From Bacteroidota bacterium (GTDB lineage: Bacteria > Bacteroidota > Ignavibacteria > UBA10030 > UBA8401): a stretch of DNA of 64,000 bases. The translations under genes and the position numbers were made by a program. Location of the stretch: positions 1 to 64,000 of the forward strand of contig JAUXTU010000116.1 of the NCBI GenBank assembly GCA_030679145.1, read 5' to 3'. This document shows, piece by piece, positions 45,940 to 54,399 of the stretch (within the stretch, counting starts at the first letter, position 1; each line of letters starts with the position of its first letter). A model generated the notes under the pieces. That model was given only the letters and a program-made list of their open reading frames with translations. It searched no databases and was not told where the DNA came from.

Positions 45940-47136
45940 ATGCCAATTGAATTCGACAGCCCAGCAGAAAATGGTGCAAAGATCCGTATCGTCGGAGTCG
46001 GAGGTGGCGGAACCAATGCAGTTCACAGTATGATCACGCGGGGATTAAGCGGCGTTGATTTTGTTGCGATCAATACCGATGTGCAGGCATTAGAACGAAA
46101 TTCATCAACGCAAAAAATTCGAATCGGAAAAAATCTTACACGCGGTCTTGGCGCAGGTGCAGATCCGACTGTTGGTCAACGGGCTGCGGAAGAAGATAAA
46201 GAAGAGATTGCACGTGCACTTGCCAACAGCGATATGGTTTTTGTAACAGCAGGCATGGGGGGAGGAACAGGAACAGGCGCGGCTCCCGTGATTGCTAATG
46301 TAGCAAAAAGCCTGGGTGCGTTGGTTGTTGGTATTGTTACGAAACCATTCACACACGAAGGCAAAAAAAGGATGGCGCAGGCAGAATACGGAATTGAAGA
46401 ATTGCGTAAACATGTTGACACATTGATCGTTATTCCAAATCAACGATTATTGACGCTTGTTGACAAAGCAACACCAATCACGCAGGCTTTCGAAGTTGCC
46501 AACAGCGTTCTCTATAATGCAACACGCGGAATCTCGGATATTATTACTGTTCCGGGACTTGTCAATCGCGATTTTGCTGATGTAAGACGAGTGATGCGGG
46601 ATATGGGTGATGCATTGATGGGGACTGGAATTGCGACAGGCGAAAATCGCGCAACCGAAGCTGCGAATATCGCGATCTCAAGTCCGCTGCTTGAAGGTGT
46701 TGATATCAAAGGTGCACAGAAATTGCTCGTCAATATCACCGGCGGTCAGAATCTTTCCATTCAGGAATATGACGAAGCGATCGCAATCATCTCTGAAGCT
46801 GCAGGCAACGATGCTGAAGTTCTTGCAGGAGTTGTTATTGACAATAATCTTACTGAAGAAATTATGGTCACGGTTATTGCAACAGGGTTTAATAAGAGTA
46901 CGTTAAAGCCGCAACAGCAGCAAGATCGGTTTGCAGCAGCACGACCGCGCGGAATTCAAGTGGATCATATTCCGACCGGAGTTCGTGATCTGCAAAAATT
47001 CGATACACCGACATACATGCGCCGTGGTGTAGCGATCAATCCGTTGCTTGCACAGGACGACACAAAAGTTCATCCGATCGAATCAACACAACAAGATCTG
47101 GATAAGCCGGCGTTCTTACGTCGCATCATGGATTAA
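45940..47136 (+). CDS. ftsZ: Cell division protein FtsZ
   Basis: Tubulin-like GTPase that forms the division ring. The GTP loop is GMGGGTGTGAAP near 106-115, preceded by GVGGGGTNAV and followed by VPGLVNRDFADVRRVM. The C-terminal peptide DLDKPAFLRRIMD is the conserved FtsA-binding tail of the FCB group. 398 residues. AAAAAGGAG precedes the ATG. Last gene of the cluster; a strong terminator lies 38 bases after it. Confidence 0.97.
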   Translation: MPIEFDSPAENGAKIRIVGVGGGGTNAVHSMITRGLSGVDFVAINTDVQALERNSSTQKIRIGKNLTRGLGAGADPTVGQRAAEEDKEEIARALANSDMVFVTAGMGGGTGTGAAPVIANVAKSLGALVVGIVTKPFTHEGKKRMAQAEYGIEELRKHVDTLIVIPNQRLLTLVDKATPITQAFEVANSVLYNATRGISDIITVPGLVNRDFADVRRVMRDMGDALMGTGIATGENRATEAANIAISSPLLEGVDIKGAQKLLVNITGGQNLSIQEYDEAIAIISEAAGNDAEVLAGVVIDNNLTEEIMVTVIATGFNKSTLKPQQQQDRFAAARPRGIQVDHIPTGVRDLQKFDTPTYMRRGVAINPLLAQDDTKVHPIESTQQDLDKPAFLRRIMD

Positions 47137-47174
47137 GAATCAGATATCGGATAATAGATTACTGATGTCAGGTG

Positions 47175-47206
47175 AAAAACCCGCGTGATGAGCGCGGGTT
47201 TTTTGT
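47175..47206 (+). terminator. Rho-independent terminator of the dcw cluster
   Basis: AAAACCCGCG, loop TGATGAG, CGCGGGTTTTTTG: six GC pairs flanked by an A-run and T-run. It shows that the long track ORF starting at 47185 must really begin downstream. Confidence 0.92.
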
Positions 47207-47268
47207 TTGTCTTCCATATTGCTTCTCGAACAATCACTCTCTATCTTCAACGTGCCTTCGGGAAATTT

Positions 47269-48294
47269 ATGGAATTTCACTCCTCACATATTCCGCCGTT
47301 ACTTCGAAAAATTCTTTTAGAGAATGCATCTCTTTCAGAAACAAATCTACTCGTTCGTCATGCACACCATTTCGCTCTTATTCGATTAAAACAATTGCTT
47401 GCGTCCGGAAAATTACATCTGCAATCGTTTCCCATTACGTTTGAATCCACTGCGATTGACTGCATTGCTGAATTGTTTGAACGAGATAGTGACGGAGTGT
47501 TTATTGAATTGGAACATTTTTTTTCTGTTGAACATGATTTGAGCGTATTGACCGATGATGACATCATTGCACATTTTCGATCACTTGTTTTTACAAAACT
47601 TCATGACGGAATCTTTCGATTGTACCGGGAAAACGATCCGGTACTGAGTAAAATTATTCGTAACGTGAAAAGTGGCATAGAACTGCATCCGATGTTCACA
47701 ATCCAGCACATTTTGGGAATCTCAGTCTTGAAATACAATTCTAATGATGATCGAACAAATTTTCCGGAATTGTCTGTGGAAGCAGTTGAGGTTCAGTTTG
47801 CGGAAAATATCCACAATGGCAATCATATCAGAGAGTTTATTGCATCATTCGAGCAATTATTGTCAAAATCTCCCGATGCAGGAGATACATTTTCGCTGAT
47901 TGATTTTTGTGTATGCATCAAACGGCATTTCATGCGTCATCAAGTGCCGCTGAATATTGTTCTTTCATCGGATAACCTTCTATTCAATAATGATGCAAAC
48001 TCACTTATTGACAGTACGCTCCAAGAAATCAGGAAAAATCTTTACAATCGTTACGTTTGCAGGCACAGAATTGAAGAAAAACATTTTGCAGCATATATGA
48101 ACGCTATCAGCCACATGGTGCGTGATACGTTCTTACAAAGTGACGGAAGCGAAAAAAAATATGGTGAGTATTTACAGCAGTATTTGCCGGATATATCGTA
48201 TGATGAATATCGGGAACATCACAGAAAACAATTTGAATATATGGCAAAACTGTCCAAAAAAGCAGTCCGTGAACGGTTGAAAGAATTACTGTAA
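47269..48294 (+). CDS. Unknown protein following ftsZ, predicted cytoplasmic
   Basis: The ATG at 47269 follows the terminator; the track start at 47185 lies inside it. 341 residues, no signal peptide or membrane segment. The N-terminal 120 residues have helices and mixed strands (RKILLENASLSETN...); the last 70 are strongly helical and basic (RHRIEEKHFAAYMNAISHMVRDTF...FEYMAKLSKKAVRERLKELL). I do not recognise the family. 53 bases separate it from the next gene, a zinc-finger/transmembrane protein, so they may form one operon. Confidence 0.55.
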   Translation: MEFHSSHIPPLLRKILLENASLSETNLLVRHAHHFALIRLKQLLASGKLHLQSFPITFESTAIDCIAELFERDSDGVFIELEHFFSVEHDLSVLTDDDIIAHFRSLVFTKLHDGIFRLYRENDPVLSKIIRNVKSGIELHPMFTIQHILGISVLKYNSNDDRTNFPELSVEAVEVQFAENIHNGNHIREFIASFEQLLSKSPDAGDTFSLIDFCVCIKRHFMRHQVPLNIVLSSDNLLFNNDANSLIDSTLQEIRKNLYNRYVCRHRIEEKHFAAYMNAISHMVRDTFLQSDGSEKKYGEYLQQYLPDISYDEYREHHRKQFEYMAKLSKKAVRERLKELL

Positions 48295-48347
48295 CGATAG
48301 TTTCTGCAATGAAATTTGACTGGAAGGATTAACAATATAACTATTAG

Positions 48348-49721
48348 ATGAAACATTACTCCGAACATATTTTAGATCTTTACGTTCGCAATAGCAATCA
48401 GATTGCAGACAAGCGTATAGCTATAGAACAACATTTGTTGCAGTGTTCCGGATGCCGAACTATTGCCGGCGATCTCCGTGAATTTTATTTACTGGAAGAA
48501 GAGAATAAAAAATTGCTCACCGCACACGATGAACACGATGAAGCATTGATTGTTCAACCGGGATATATCCGTTCGTGGCCGTTGGCAAAAGTACAGATCC
48601 CTAATTCGCTTCCTGCAAGGGTATGGCATTTTGCAAAACGACGACCATTTGCCAGCGCCATTTCGTTATTTGGTCTTGCGGCATTGATGATCTTCAGTAT
48701 CAAGCAATTCAACACAAAATCCGATACAAATCCGCAATACTTTGATTATTACATAGAGAAGAAACAAATAGCGGTGTTCAACAGTCAGCAGCAATTGTTG
48801 TGGACTCTTCCGTTGAAAGATATTGGAAAAGGAGACGAAAGGGATATATTATTGCAACGAGCAAAGAAAGAAATGCTCTTAGATATTGACGACGATGGTA
48901 AGAATGAATTGTTGACAACTCGCTTTTTACTTACTCAGTCTGTGAACGGCGTACGGATATTACACATTATCAATAGTGATGGTACATTGAAAAGAGATAT
49001 TGAACTATCTGACAAAGAGATCCAATTTCGCTCGCTGAAATATAACAAACAATTTGAACCGACGTTCTTGTATTTTGATTCATTATCACAATCGTTATTC
49101 GTTGCCGCTACAAATAATCGTTCGCCGTGGCTTCTTATTCGTTATGACAGGGATATTATCATAGTTGGAAAATATTGGCACTACGGCGGAATACAATTTG
49201 TATCGGTCGATGTGGACAATGATGGTAAAAAAGAAATTGCGACCTATGGAAAGAACGATGTTGATGATATTATGGCAAAAGATTTTGCCTTTTTAACATT
49301 CCTTGATCCTGCAAAAATTACCGGAGAAACAGAGGCAACAACAACTCGCGGATTTGGTCTTGCTCCATCTAATGCAGAACTGTTGAGTATAAAATTCCCT
49401 TCAACAGATGTGAACAAAGCAACCGGAGCGAATTCGTTTGTGCAGCAAATAGTTAATGAGACTCCACAGGGTTTTAGCATTTCTGTGTGCAGCATTGTAT
49501 CTGGGAGTGAGATTTATTTGGAATATTATTTTTCCAAAATTGAACGTCGCATCACCGATGTAAAATGGAACACCGGATATGAGAGTTTGCATAAAAGGCT
49601 TAAAGACGAGAGAAAGATTACCAGCATCTTTAATGAGCAATATTTGAGGGATTTGGCAACAAAGGTTGAGTATTGGGATGTGAACGAGTGGCGAACTAAG
49701 CCAAAAACCATCAATAATTAG
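48348..49721 (+). CDS. Membrane protein with anti-sigma-like zinc-finger N-terminus and FG-GAP-like C-terminus
   Basis: 457 residues. Residues 1-45 (HILDLYV...HLLQCSGCRTIA) have the H-x-x-x-C/CxxC pattern of zf-HC2 anti-sigma domains; one transmembrane segment follows at about 107-125 (FASAISLFGLAALMIFS). The periplasmic part has EF-hand-like/FG-GAP calcium-type repeats (DIDDDGKNELLTT, DVDNDGKKEIATYG) suggesting a beta-propeller. Such a layout could couple an outside signal to a cytoplasmic factor. No sigma factor gene is visible next to it; the preceding unknown gene is the only candidate partner. Confidence 0.6.
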   Translation: MKHYSEHILDLYVRNSNQIADKRIAIEQHLLQCSGCRTIAGDLREFYLLEEENKKLLTAHDEHDEALIVQPGYIRSWPLAKVQIPNSLPARVWHFAKRRPFASAISLFGLAALMIFSIKQFNTKSDTNPQYFDYYIEKKQIAVFNSQQQLLWTLPLKDIGKGDERDILLQRAKKEMLLDIDDDGKNELLTTRFLLTQSVNGVRILHIINSDGTLKRDIELSDKEIQFRSLKYNKQFEPTFLYFDSLSQSLFVAATNNRSPWLLIRYDRDIIIVGKYWHYGGIQFVSVDVDNDGKKEIATYGKNDVDDIMAKDFAFLTFLDPAKITGETEATTTRGFGLAPSNAELLSIKFPSTDVNKATGANSFVQQIVNETPQGFSISVCSIVSGSEIYLEYYFSKIERRITDVKWNTGYESLHKRLKDERKITSIFNEQYLRDLATKVEYWDVNEWRTKPKTINN

Positions 49722-49741
49722 TTCTGTTTTTACAATTGCTT

Positions 49742-49771
49742 AAAAAATCCGCCAATGGCGGATTTTTTATT
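49742..49771. terminator. Rho-independent terminator, usable in both directions
   Basis: AAAAAATCCGCCA, one base, TGGCGGATTTTTTA. It lies 20 bases after the stop of the zinc-finger/FG-GAP protein gene. Confidence 0.92.
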
Positions 49772-49874
49772 TTTAAATAGTTTTCTGCAGGAAGCGCTGA
49801 ACGCAAGGGTACTATGGTTGAGTTGCGAAACTCAAAATCAATTTCATACTTTCAAATAACATAGAGGAGTTGTT

Positions 49875-50648
49875 ATGAAACAGTTAAACTTTTTTGTTTT
49901 TGTTACGCTTTTAGTTCAAGGAACTGTGTTTGGTCAGACACCAGGCCAATCAAAAAACTATTTTTATGAAAAAATAGTAAATATTAATCTAACTCAACCA
50001 TGGACTGCAACTGGGGTAAACTGTAAAGTTGGAGATACAGTTTATGTGTGGGTTCGTGGTGTTTTTTCAAGCACAACAAATGATCCTGGTGCATGGGTTG
50101 GACCTGATGGAAATGGTTGGTCAGGTGATAATCAATTCCCAGTTCCTACTGCATCATCAATGTCTGTAATTGGAAAAATTGGTTCAAGCGGAACTGGATT
50201 TCCAATTGGGTCAGGACGGATAATTCCAGTTACTGTAGCTGGAGAATTAAATCTTGGTGTGAACGATATCGTAAATTTTGCGGACAATGGCGGAGCTTTG
50301 GTAGCAACCATACTAAAACAACAAAATAGTGTAATAAATACACGAGTAACTGGTAGAAATGTGATTCCTTTAGAATTAAATTTAGACCAAAATTATCCTA
50401 ATCCTTTTAATCCCAGCACTACAATTGAATATGAAATTCCAACTCGCTCTGCTGTAGAAATTTTAATTTATAATTCAGTAGGTCAAATAGTTCGTAAGTT
50501 ACAATCCGAACAACAAGAATCCGGAAGACATTCGATAATGTGGGATGGAAAAGATGAAAAGGGGGAAATAGTTTCCACGGGGAATTATTTTTACCAAATG
50601 AAAGCAGGTGAGTATTTACAAACAAAAAAGATGCTGCTCTTAAAGTAG
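49875..50648 (+). CDS. Secreted protein with type IX secretion (PorSS) C-terminal sorting domain
   Basis: 257 residues. Signal peptide (MKQLNFFVFVTLLVQGTVFGQ), then a beta-sandwich-like region of about 130 residues (VNINLTQPWTATGVNCKVGD...; LecA/PA-IL-like carbohydrate-binding is possible but not proven), then a C-terminal domain from about residue 168 beginning LDQNYPNPFNPSTTIEYEIP and ending with lysine-rich KMLLLK. That is the type A sorting signal recognised by the type IX secretion system, so it should be exported to the cell surface or outside. A GAGGAG ribosome site precedes the ATG. Confidence 0.85.
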   Translation: MKQLNFFVFVTLLVQGTVFGQTPGQSKNYFYEKIVNINLTQPWTATGVNCKVGDTVYVWVRGVFSSTTNDPGAWVGPDGNGWSGDNQFPVPTASSMSVIGKIGSSGTGFPIGSGRIIPVTVAGELNLGVNDIVNFADNGGALVATILKQQNSVINTRVTGRNVIPLELNLDQNYPNPFNPSTTIEYEIPTRSAVEILIYNSVGQIVRKLQSEQQESGRHSIMWDGKDEKGEIVSTGNYFYQMKAGEYLQTKKMLLLK

Positions 50649-50690
50649 CGGAGAATAGATTTATAGATATTAGATTACTAGGTGTAAGAC

Positions 50691-50726
50691 AAAAGCCCAC
50701 GCAAACATTGCTTGGGCTTCTTTATT
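50691..50726 (+). terminator. Rho-independent terminator
   Basis: AAGCCCA-GCAA, loop ACA, TTGC-TGGGCTT followed by CTTTATT; it lies about 45 bases after the sorting-domain gene. Confidence 0.88.
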
Positions 50727-50875
50727 AAGAGTTGTACGAGAGTAGCTACATCGTTAGAATATTTTTTAATGCGAATAAAAAATTCAGCAAGACTCACTAA
50801 ATGCAAGGATTATAATGTATTGGTCAATAAACGTAACAACATATTATAAAAAAGATAATCCGGGAAATGCATCGT

Positions 50876-51271
50876 ATGAACTATTCGTTGAATATTGATA
50901 ACAAAGGAGAATACTTACATGTTATTGCACGTGGAGAGAATACGCTGGCAAATATCCTTTCTTATTTTGAGGAGGTGTATGAAGCTTGTATTCTAAACCA
51001 CTGTTTTAATGTATTGATTGAGCATCATTTGAACGGTAAGAGCATTGATACATTTGACATCTTTGTTGTTATTACAAAGAATTATGCACGCGCTAAAACT
51101 ATCGGACTCCGTATTGCGTTTATAAGTTTGAACTCGGAACGTGATACACAAGGACTAAAATTTGGCGAAAATCTTGCTCATATACGTGGAATGAATGTCC
51201 GATTATTCCATACTTACAACAAAGAAGAAATGGTTGTTTGGCTGTTAGGTAAAGATGAAAGAACAGGTTAA
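50876..51271 (+). CDS. Small unknown protein, possible STAS/SpoIIAA-like fold
   Basis: 131 residues, no signal or membrane segment. The pattern of strands and helices (SLNIDNKGEYLHVIARGE... NVLIEHHLNGKSIDTFDIF... IGLRIAFISLNSE... NVRLFHTYNKEEMVVWLLG) resembles the alternating alpha/beta fold of STAS or SpoIIAA-like proteins, but I cannot confirm it. A start at 50867 is also possible. Convergent with the next gene on the minus strand. The 227-base gap before it holds only the terminator. Confidence 0.55.
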   Translation: MNYSLNIDNKGEYLHVIARGENTLANILSYFEEVYEACILNHCFNVLIEHHLNGKSIDTFDIFVVITKNYARAKTIGLRIAFISLNSERDTQGLKFGENLAHIRGMNVRLFHTYNKEEMVVWLLGKDERTG

Positions 51272-51318
51272 TCTGAAATCAATAATTATCTACAAATCCA
51301 GGGTCCTAACGAACGTTG

Positions 51319-52968
51319 TTATTTTGTTTGTATCGCGGAAATTTGATCCACAATATTGTGGGTTGTAATGTCTTGGGAATTCCAAATTGCAATCGGTGTC
51401 AAGGCAAATTTCTTGATAATCTCATTAATGTGAGAATTGCGGATAACGATAATGATTGTGCCTGAATAGTTTTGAAGGATATCGTCCAAAGGATCAGCCC
51501 AGCCGCTTCCGCTAAGTTCGAGCGGACCGATTTCATCCATGATTGCTACATCACATTTACCGATTGTTGAAATCGACAAAGCATTTCTGCCAAATTGGAT
51601 CGCTTCAGGAAAAAACTTAAATGGTCCAGTAGAAATTCCCGTATCAGGAGCATCAATGCGGCAAAGTGGAATGATGGATCCGGATTCGATACTGAGTAGA
51701 TCATATCCATATCGCACATTATTCTTCCACAACCCTATCTGTAAAATACCGCAGGTCGCGATCTTTTTCATCTTTAACTCAGGAAGAAGATCTTGAAGAA
51801 TCGTTGTTTTCCCGCTTCCTTTTTCTCCACTCAAAACAAAAACTTTTGATGTTGGTATTTGAATCTCATTTGTGCGAGCGAGGATTCTTGACAACGAATC
51901 TACCGGATGTCTAAAAAAAGTTTTTTCTTGTTGTAAGGAGTCAATAATGGATGGTAAAGCGCCGAACGCAAGGTCTAATGCCAGTGAAAAGTTCTTCATC
52001 CGTTGTTTGAACAAAAAATTTACGACCACCGGATTTCGCAGCTCAACGCTAACAGCAGTAAATATAGAAATGACAAAGATTGCACGAAAGAACATCTGCA
52101 GTCCAATGATAATACCTGATGTTCGATCGACGAGTGTTAATTCTCCAAGAACGAATCCGGCAAAAATTGATACGATTCCTATCTCACCCCAAAACATCCA
52201 TCGTTGGAATTTTTGTCGTACCTTTTGATATCGATAAAAACAAAAAGGGATATAGAGTAAAAGATAGAATGATTGAACAATAAGTCCGCCTACGAGAACG
52301 AAAAAATGCGTGGCTAACAATAGTGCAGAAAAATGAAATCCGGCAACTTCACGTTTGTTAAATTGGTGGGAGAGTTTCGAGATGTTGTTTGGTCTCGTTT
52401 CTGCGTATATCGCAGCCCTTATGCCAACCCTCATGCCGGTAATTGCGGCAATACTTCCTCCAAAAAGATTTATCACAATGATACCAACAATGACATCGAC
52501 CGAGCTCAAAGTCGAGATCTGTAAACTTTTCGATGCAAACTCTACTAATTTTTCAAATAGCACAGCGATGTTCATACCGTAAGTAAAAAGATACGATATC
52601 GTTTTCTGAATGAGCGGTGTTGTGCAGGCAACAGCACCTCCAACGATGTAACCAAAAGCGTTACCGCCTAGCAATCTGATCGCTGTCTCAACAATGAATG
52701 CTTCAGCTGCTATTCCGATCATAGGACCAAGTATGACAGAACTCGGTGAAACTGATTTCATCACCGCGCAGATGAGACCGGCTCTCCATACAATACCTTT
52801 CTCTTTCCATAAAGAATGTCCTGCAATCAGTAAAGAGATCCCTACTGCTGAGAGGATGGTGCCTGTTAATGGAAATTTTAGATTATGCAGAAAACTACCA
52901 ACTACGATCTCGAGCGAAGCCCACACGCTTCCGAGTAGTGCAGCTTTCTGCCAGCGTTGATTTATCAT
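51319..52968 (-). CDS. Multispanning membrane protein fused to a THEP1-type NTPase domain
   Basis: 549 residues from the ATG at 52968 (the track start is a TTG five codons earlier). Residues 1-340 are integral membrane with about eight helices: the first 120 resemble an ECF-type substrate-binding (S) component, and about 290-345 (GIIIGLQMFFRAIFVISIFT...ALDLAFGALPSIIDSL) looks like the end of an EcfT/CbiQ-type T component. The C-terminal 175 residues are a P-loop NTPase: Walker A GEKGSGKTT near 378 and Walker B DEIGPLEL near 476, the NTPase_1/THEP1 signature. Divergently transcribed from the purine-type operon; function not established. Confidence 0.75.
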   Translation of the reverse strand: MINQRWQKAALLGSVWASLEIVVGSFLHNLKFPLTGTILSAVGISLLIAGHSLWKEKGIVWRAGLICAVMKSVSPSSVILGPMIGIAAEAFIVETAIRLLGGNAFGYIVGGAVACTTPLIQKTISYLFTYGMNIAVLFEKLVEFASKSLQISTLSSVDVIVGIIVINLFGGSIAAITGMRVGIRAAIYAETRPNNISKLSHQFNKREVAGFHFSALLLATHFFVLVGGLIVQSFYLLLYIPFCFYRYQKVRQKFQRWMFWGEIGIVSIFAGFVLGELTLVDRTSGIIIGLQMFFRAIFVISIFTAVSVELRNPVVVNFLFKQRMKNFSLALDLAFGALPSIIDSLQQEKTFFRHPVDSLSRILARTNEIQIPTSKVFVLSGEKGSGKTTILQDLLPELKMKKIATCGILQIGLWKNNVRYGYDLLSIESGSIIPLCRIDAPDTGISTGPFKFFPEAIQFGRNALSISTIGKCDVAIMDEIGPLELSGSGWADPLDDILQNYSGTIIIVIRNSHINEIIKKFALTPIAIWNSQDITTHNIVDQISAIQTK

Positions 52969-53029
52969 TGGTCTTTTGTTCAAAGGTATTTATAATTATG
53001 TTATTATTACATTTAGGTATCAATATAAA

Positions 53030-53046
53030 ATATCTTACAAAGATAT
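53030..53046. promoter_or_regulatory. Perfect inverted repeat between divergent operons
   Basis: ATATCTT, three bases, AAGATAT: a 17-base dyad of operator size. It lies 62 bases upstream of the NTPase-fusion gene and 69 bases upstream of the PLP-enzyme gene, a position that could regulate both. Confidence 0.5.
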
Positions 53047-53080
53047 AAATTCCTAATGCATCTCGTAGAAATTTATCGCG

Positions 53081-53109
53081 TTGAACCATAGGGTGAATAT
53101 GCTTACATT
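53081..53109 (+). promoter_or_regulatory. Weak candidate promoter of the molybdenum hydroxylase operon
   Basis: TTGAAC, 17 bases, TACATT, resembling the TTGACT/TACATT pair at 19274. Transcription would start at or next to the ATG at 53115, which would make the message leaderless or require a start a little downstream. Confidence 0.35.
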
Positions 53110-53114
53110 ATTTA

Positions 53115-54395
53115 ATGAAAAAAGTGTCGCTGGAAAACGAAGATAATAAATTCACACCGCCTCGTTTTGTTACGGGACTACAATGCTTCATCTGCGGATC
53201 GAAGTACGACTATGACAATGTTCAGACCTGTCCGAAATGCGGCATTGAAGGAATCCTTGATGTTCTATACGATTACGATGAGATAAGACCAAATCTCAAA
53301 TCTCAAATCTCAAATCGCTCTTTTGATCACTGGCGCTACAAAGAATTGCTTCCTATATCGGATGACATTCAACTTCCGCATTTACACATCGGCTGGTCTC
53401 CGGTGTATGATGTTCCGCGCTTTGCATCGCATTTTGGAATAAAGAAAGTATTTATAAAAGATGACGGTCGAAACCCGACTAGTTCATTTAAAGATCGCGC
53501 GAGTTCCGTTGGAGTTTTGAAAGCCATAGAATTTGGTTTTGACACCATTGCATGTGCTTCAACAGGAAACGCCGCTTCATCACTCGCCGGACTTTCTGCC
53601 GCTGTTGGGTTGAAAAGTTATATTTTCGTTCCGCAGCGTGCGCCCGAACCGAAAGTAACGCAGCTTCTTGTGTTTGGCGCAACAGTTTTAAAAGTGCAGG
53701 GGACATATGAAAATGCTTTTGATCTTTGCCGCGAAGCGTGTGTAAAGTTTGGCTGGTACAATCGAAACAGCGGAACAAATCCATTTTTAGTTGAAGGGAA
53801 GAAAACTGCAGGGTTAGAAATTGCTGAACAATGTGCACATGATCTTCCGGATTGGGTAGTTGTTTCTGTCGGTGACGGATGCACGATCGGTGGAATTGGA
53901 AAAGGGTTACAGGAGATGAAACGTCTTGGATTCATTGACCGCGTTCCACGATTATTAGGAGTGCAAGCAGAAGGTGCAAGGGCAATGGTTAATGCATTTA
54001 TTTCCGGGAAGGATCTTGTTCCTACGGATACAAACACAATTGCAGACAGTATTGCTGTCGGCACTCCGCGCAATTGGCGCAGGGCAATTCAGCAGATCAA
54101 ACAATCACACGGTGAAATGATCACTGTTTCCGATGAAGAAATTCTTGAAGCAATGAAAACCACGGCGCGTCTTAGCGGTGTTTTTGGCGAACCCGCCGGT
54201 GTTACTGCTTCTGCTGGATTAAAAAGTGCGTTAGAAAAACAAATTATTAAACCAAACGAATCAGCACTTGTTATTGTTACAGGGAACGGATTAAAAGATA
54301 TTCAATCTGCAAAACAAGCTGTTGGAGATCCGATCAGTTTACCACCTACACTTGAAGCATTAACAGCGGCTCTTTCATTCCAGAATATTAAATAA
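53115..54395 (+). CDS. Threonine synthase-like PLP enzyme with N-terminal zinc-ribbon-like region
   Basis: 426 residues of fold type II PLP enzyme. N-terminal CFICG...CPKCG (about 25-45) is a two-CxxC module typical of one threonine synthase branch. The PLP lysine is in TSSFKDRASS and the phosphate-binding loop is CASTGNAASSLAG; TGNGLKD is near the end. The family converts O-phosphohomoserine to threonine, but its place as first gene of a purine/molybdenum hydroxylase operon suggests another amino acid substrate. Four copies of a seven-base repeat (53290-53317) lie in the linker after the CxxC module. It is followed by ssnA after four bases. Confidence 0.82.
   Translation: MKKVSLENEDNKFTPPRFVTGLQCFICGSKYDYDNVQTCPKCGIEGILDVLYDYDEIRPNLKSQISNRSFDHWRYKELLPISDDIQLPHLHIGWSPVYDVPRFASHFGIKKVFIKDDGRNPTSSFKDRASSVGVLKAIEFGFDTIACASTGNAASSLAGLSAAVGLKSYIFVPQRAPEPKVTQLLVFGATVLKVQGTYENAFDLCREACVKFGWYNRNSGTNPFLVEGKKTAGLEIAEQCAHDLPDWVVVSVGDGCTIGGIGKGLQEMKRLGFIDRVPRLLGVQAEGARAMVNAFISGKDLVPTDTNTIADSIAVGTPRNWRRAIQQIKQSHGEMITVSDEEILEAMKTTARLSGVFGEPAGVTASAGLKSALEKQIIKPNESALVIVTGNGLKDIQSAKQAVGDPISLPPTLEALTAALSFQNIK
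53290..53317 (+). repeat. Heptanucleotide repeat inside the threonine synthase-like gene
   Basis: CAAATCT repeated three times exactly and a fourth time as CAAATCG. Seven is not a multiple of three, so gain or loss of one unit would shift the frame just after the zinc-ribbon-like region (coding NLKSQISN). Confidence 0.75.
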
Positions 54396-54399
54396 TTTT

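Noticed and set aside
53290-53317. CRISPR or minisatellite array
   Set aside because: Units are only seven bases, contiguous and coding; no spacers.
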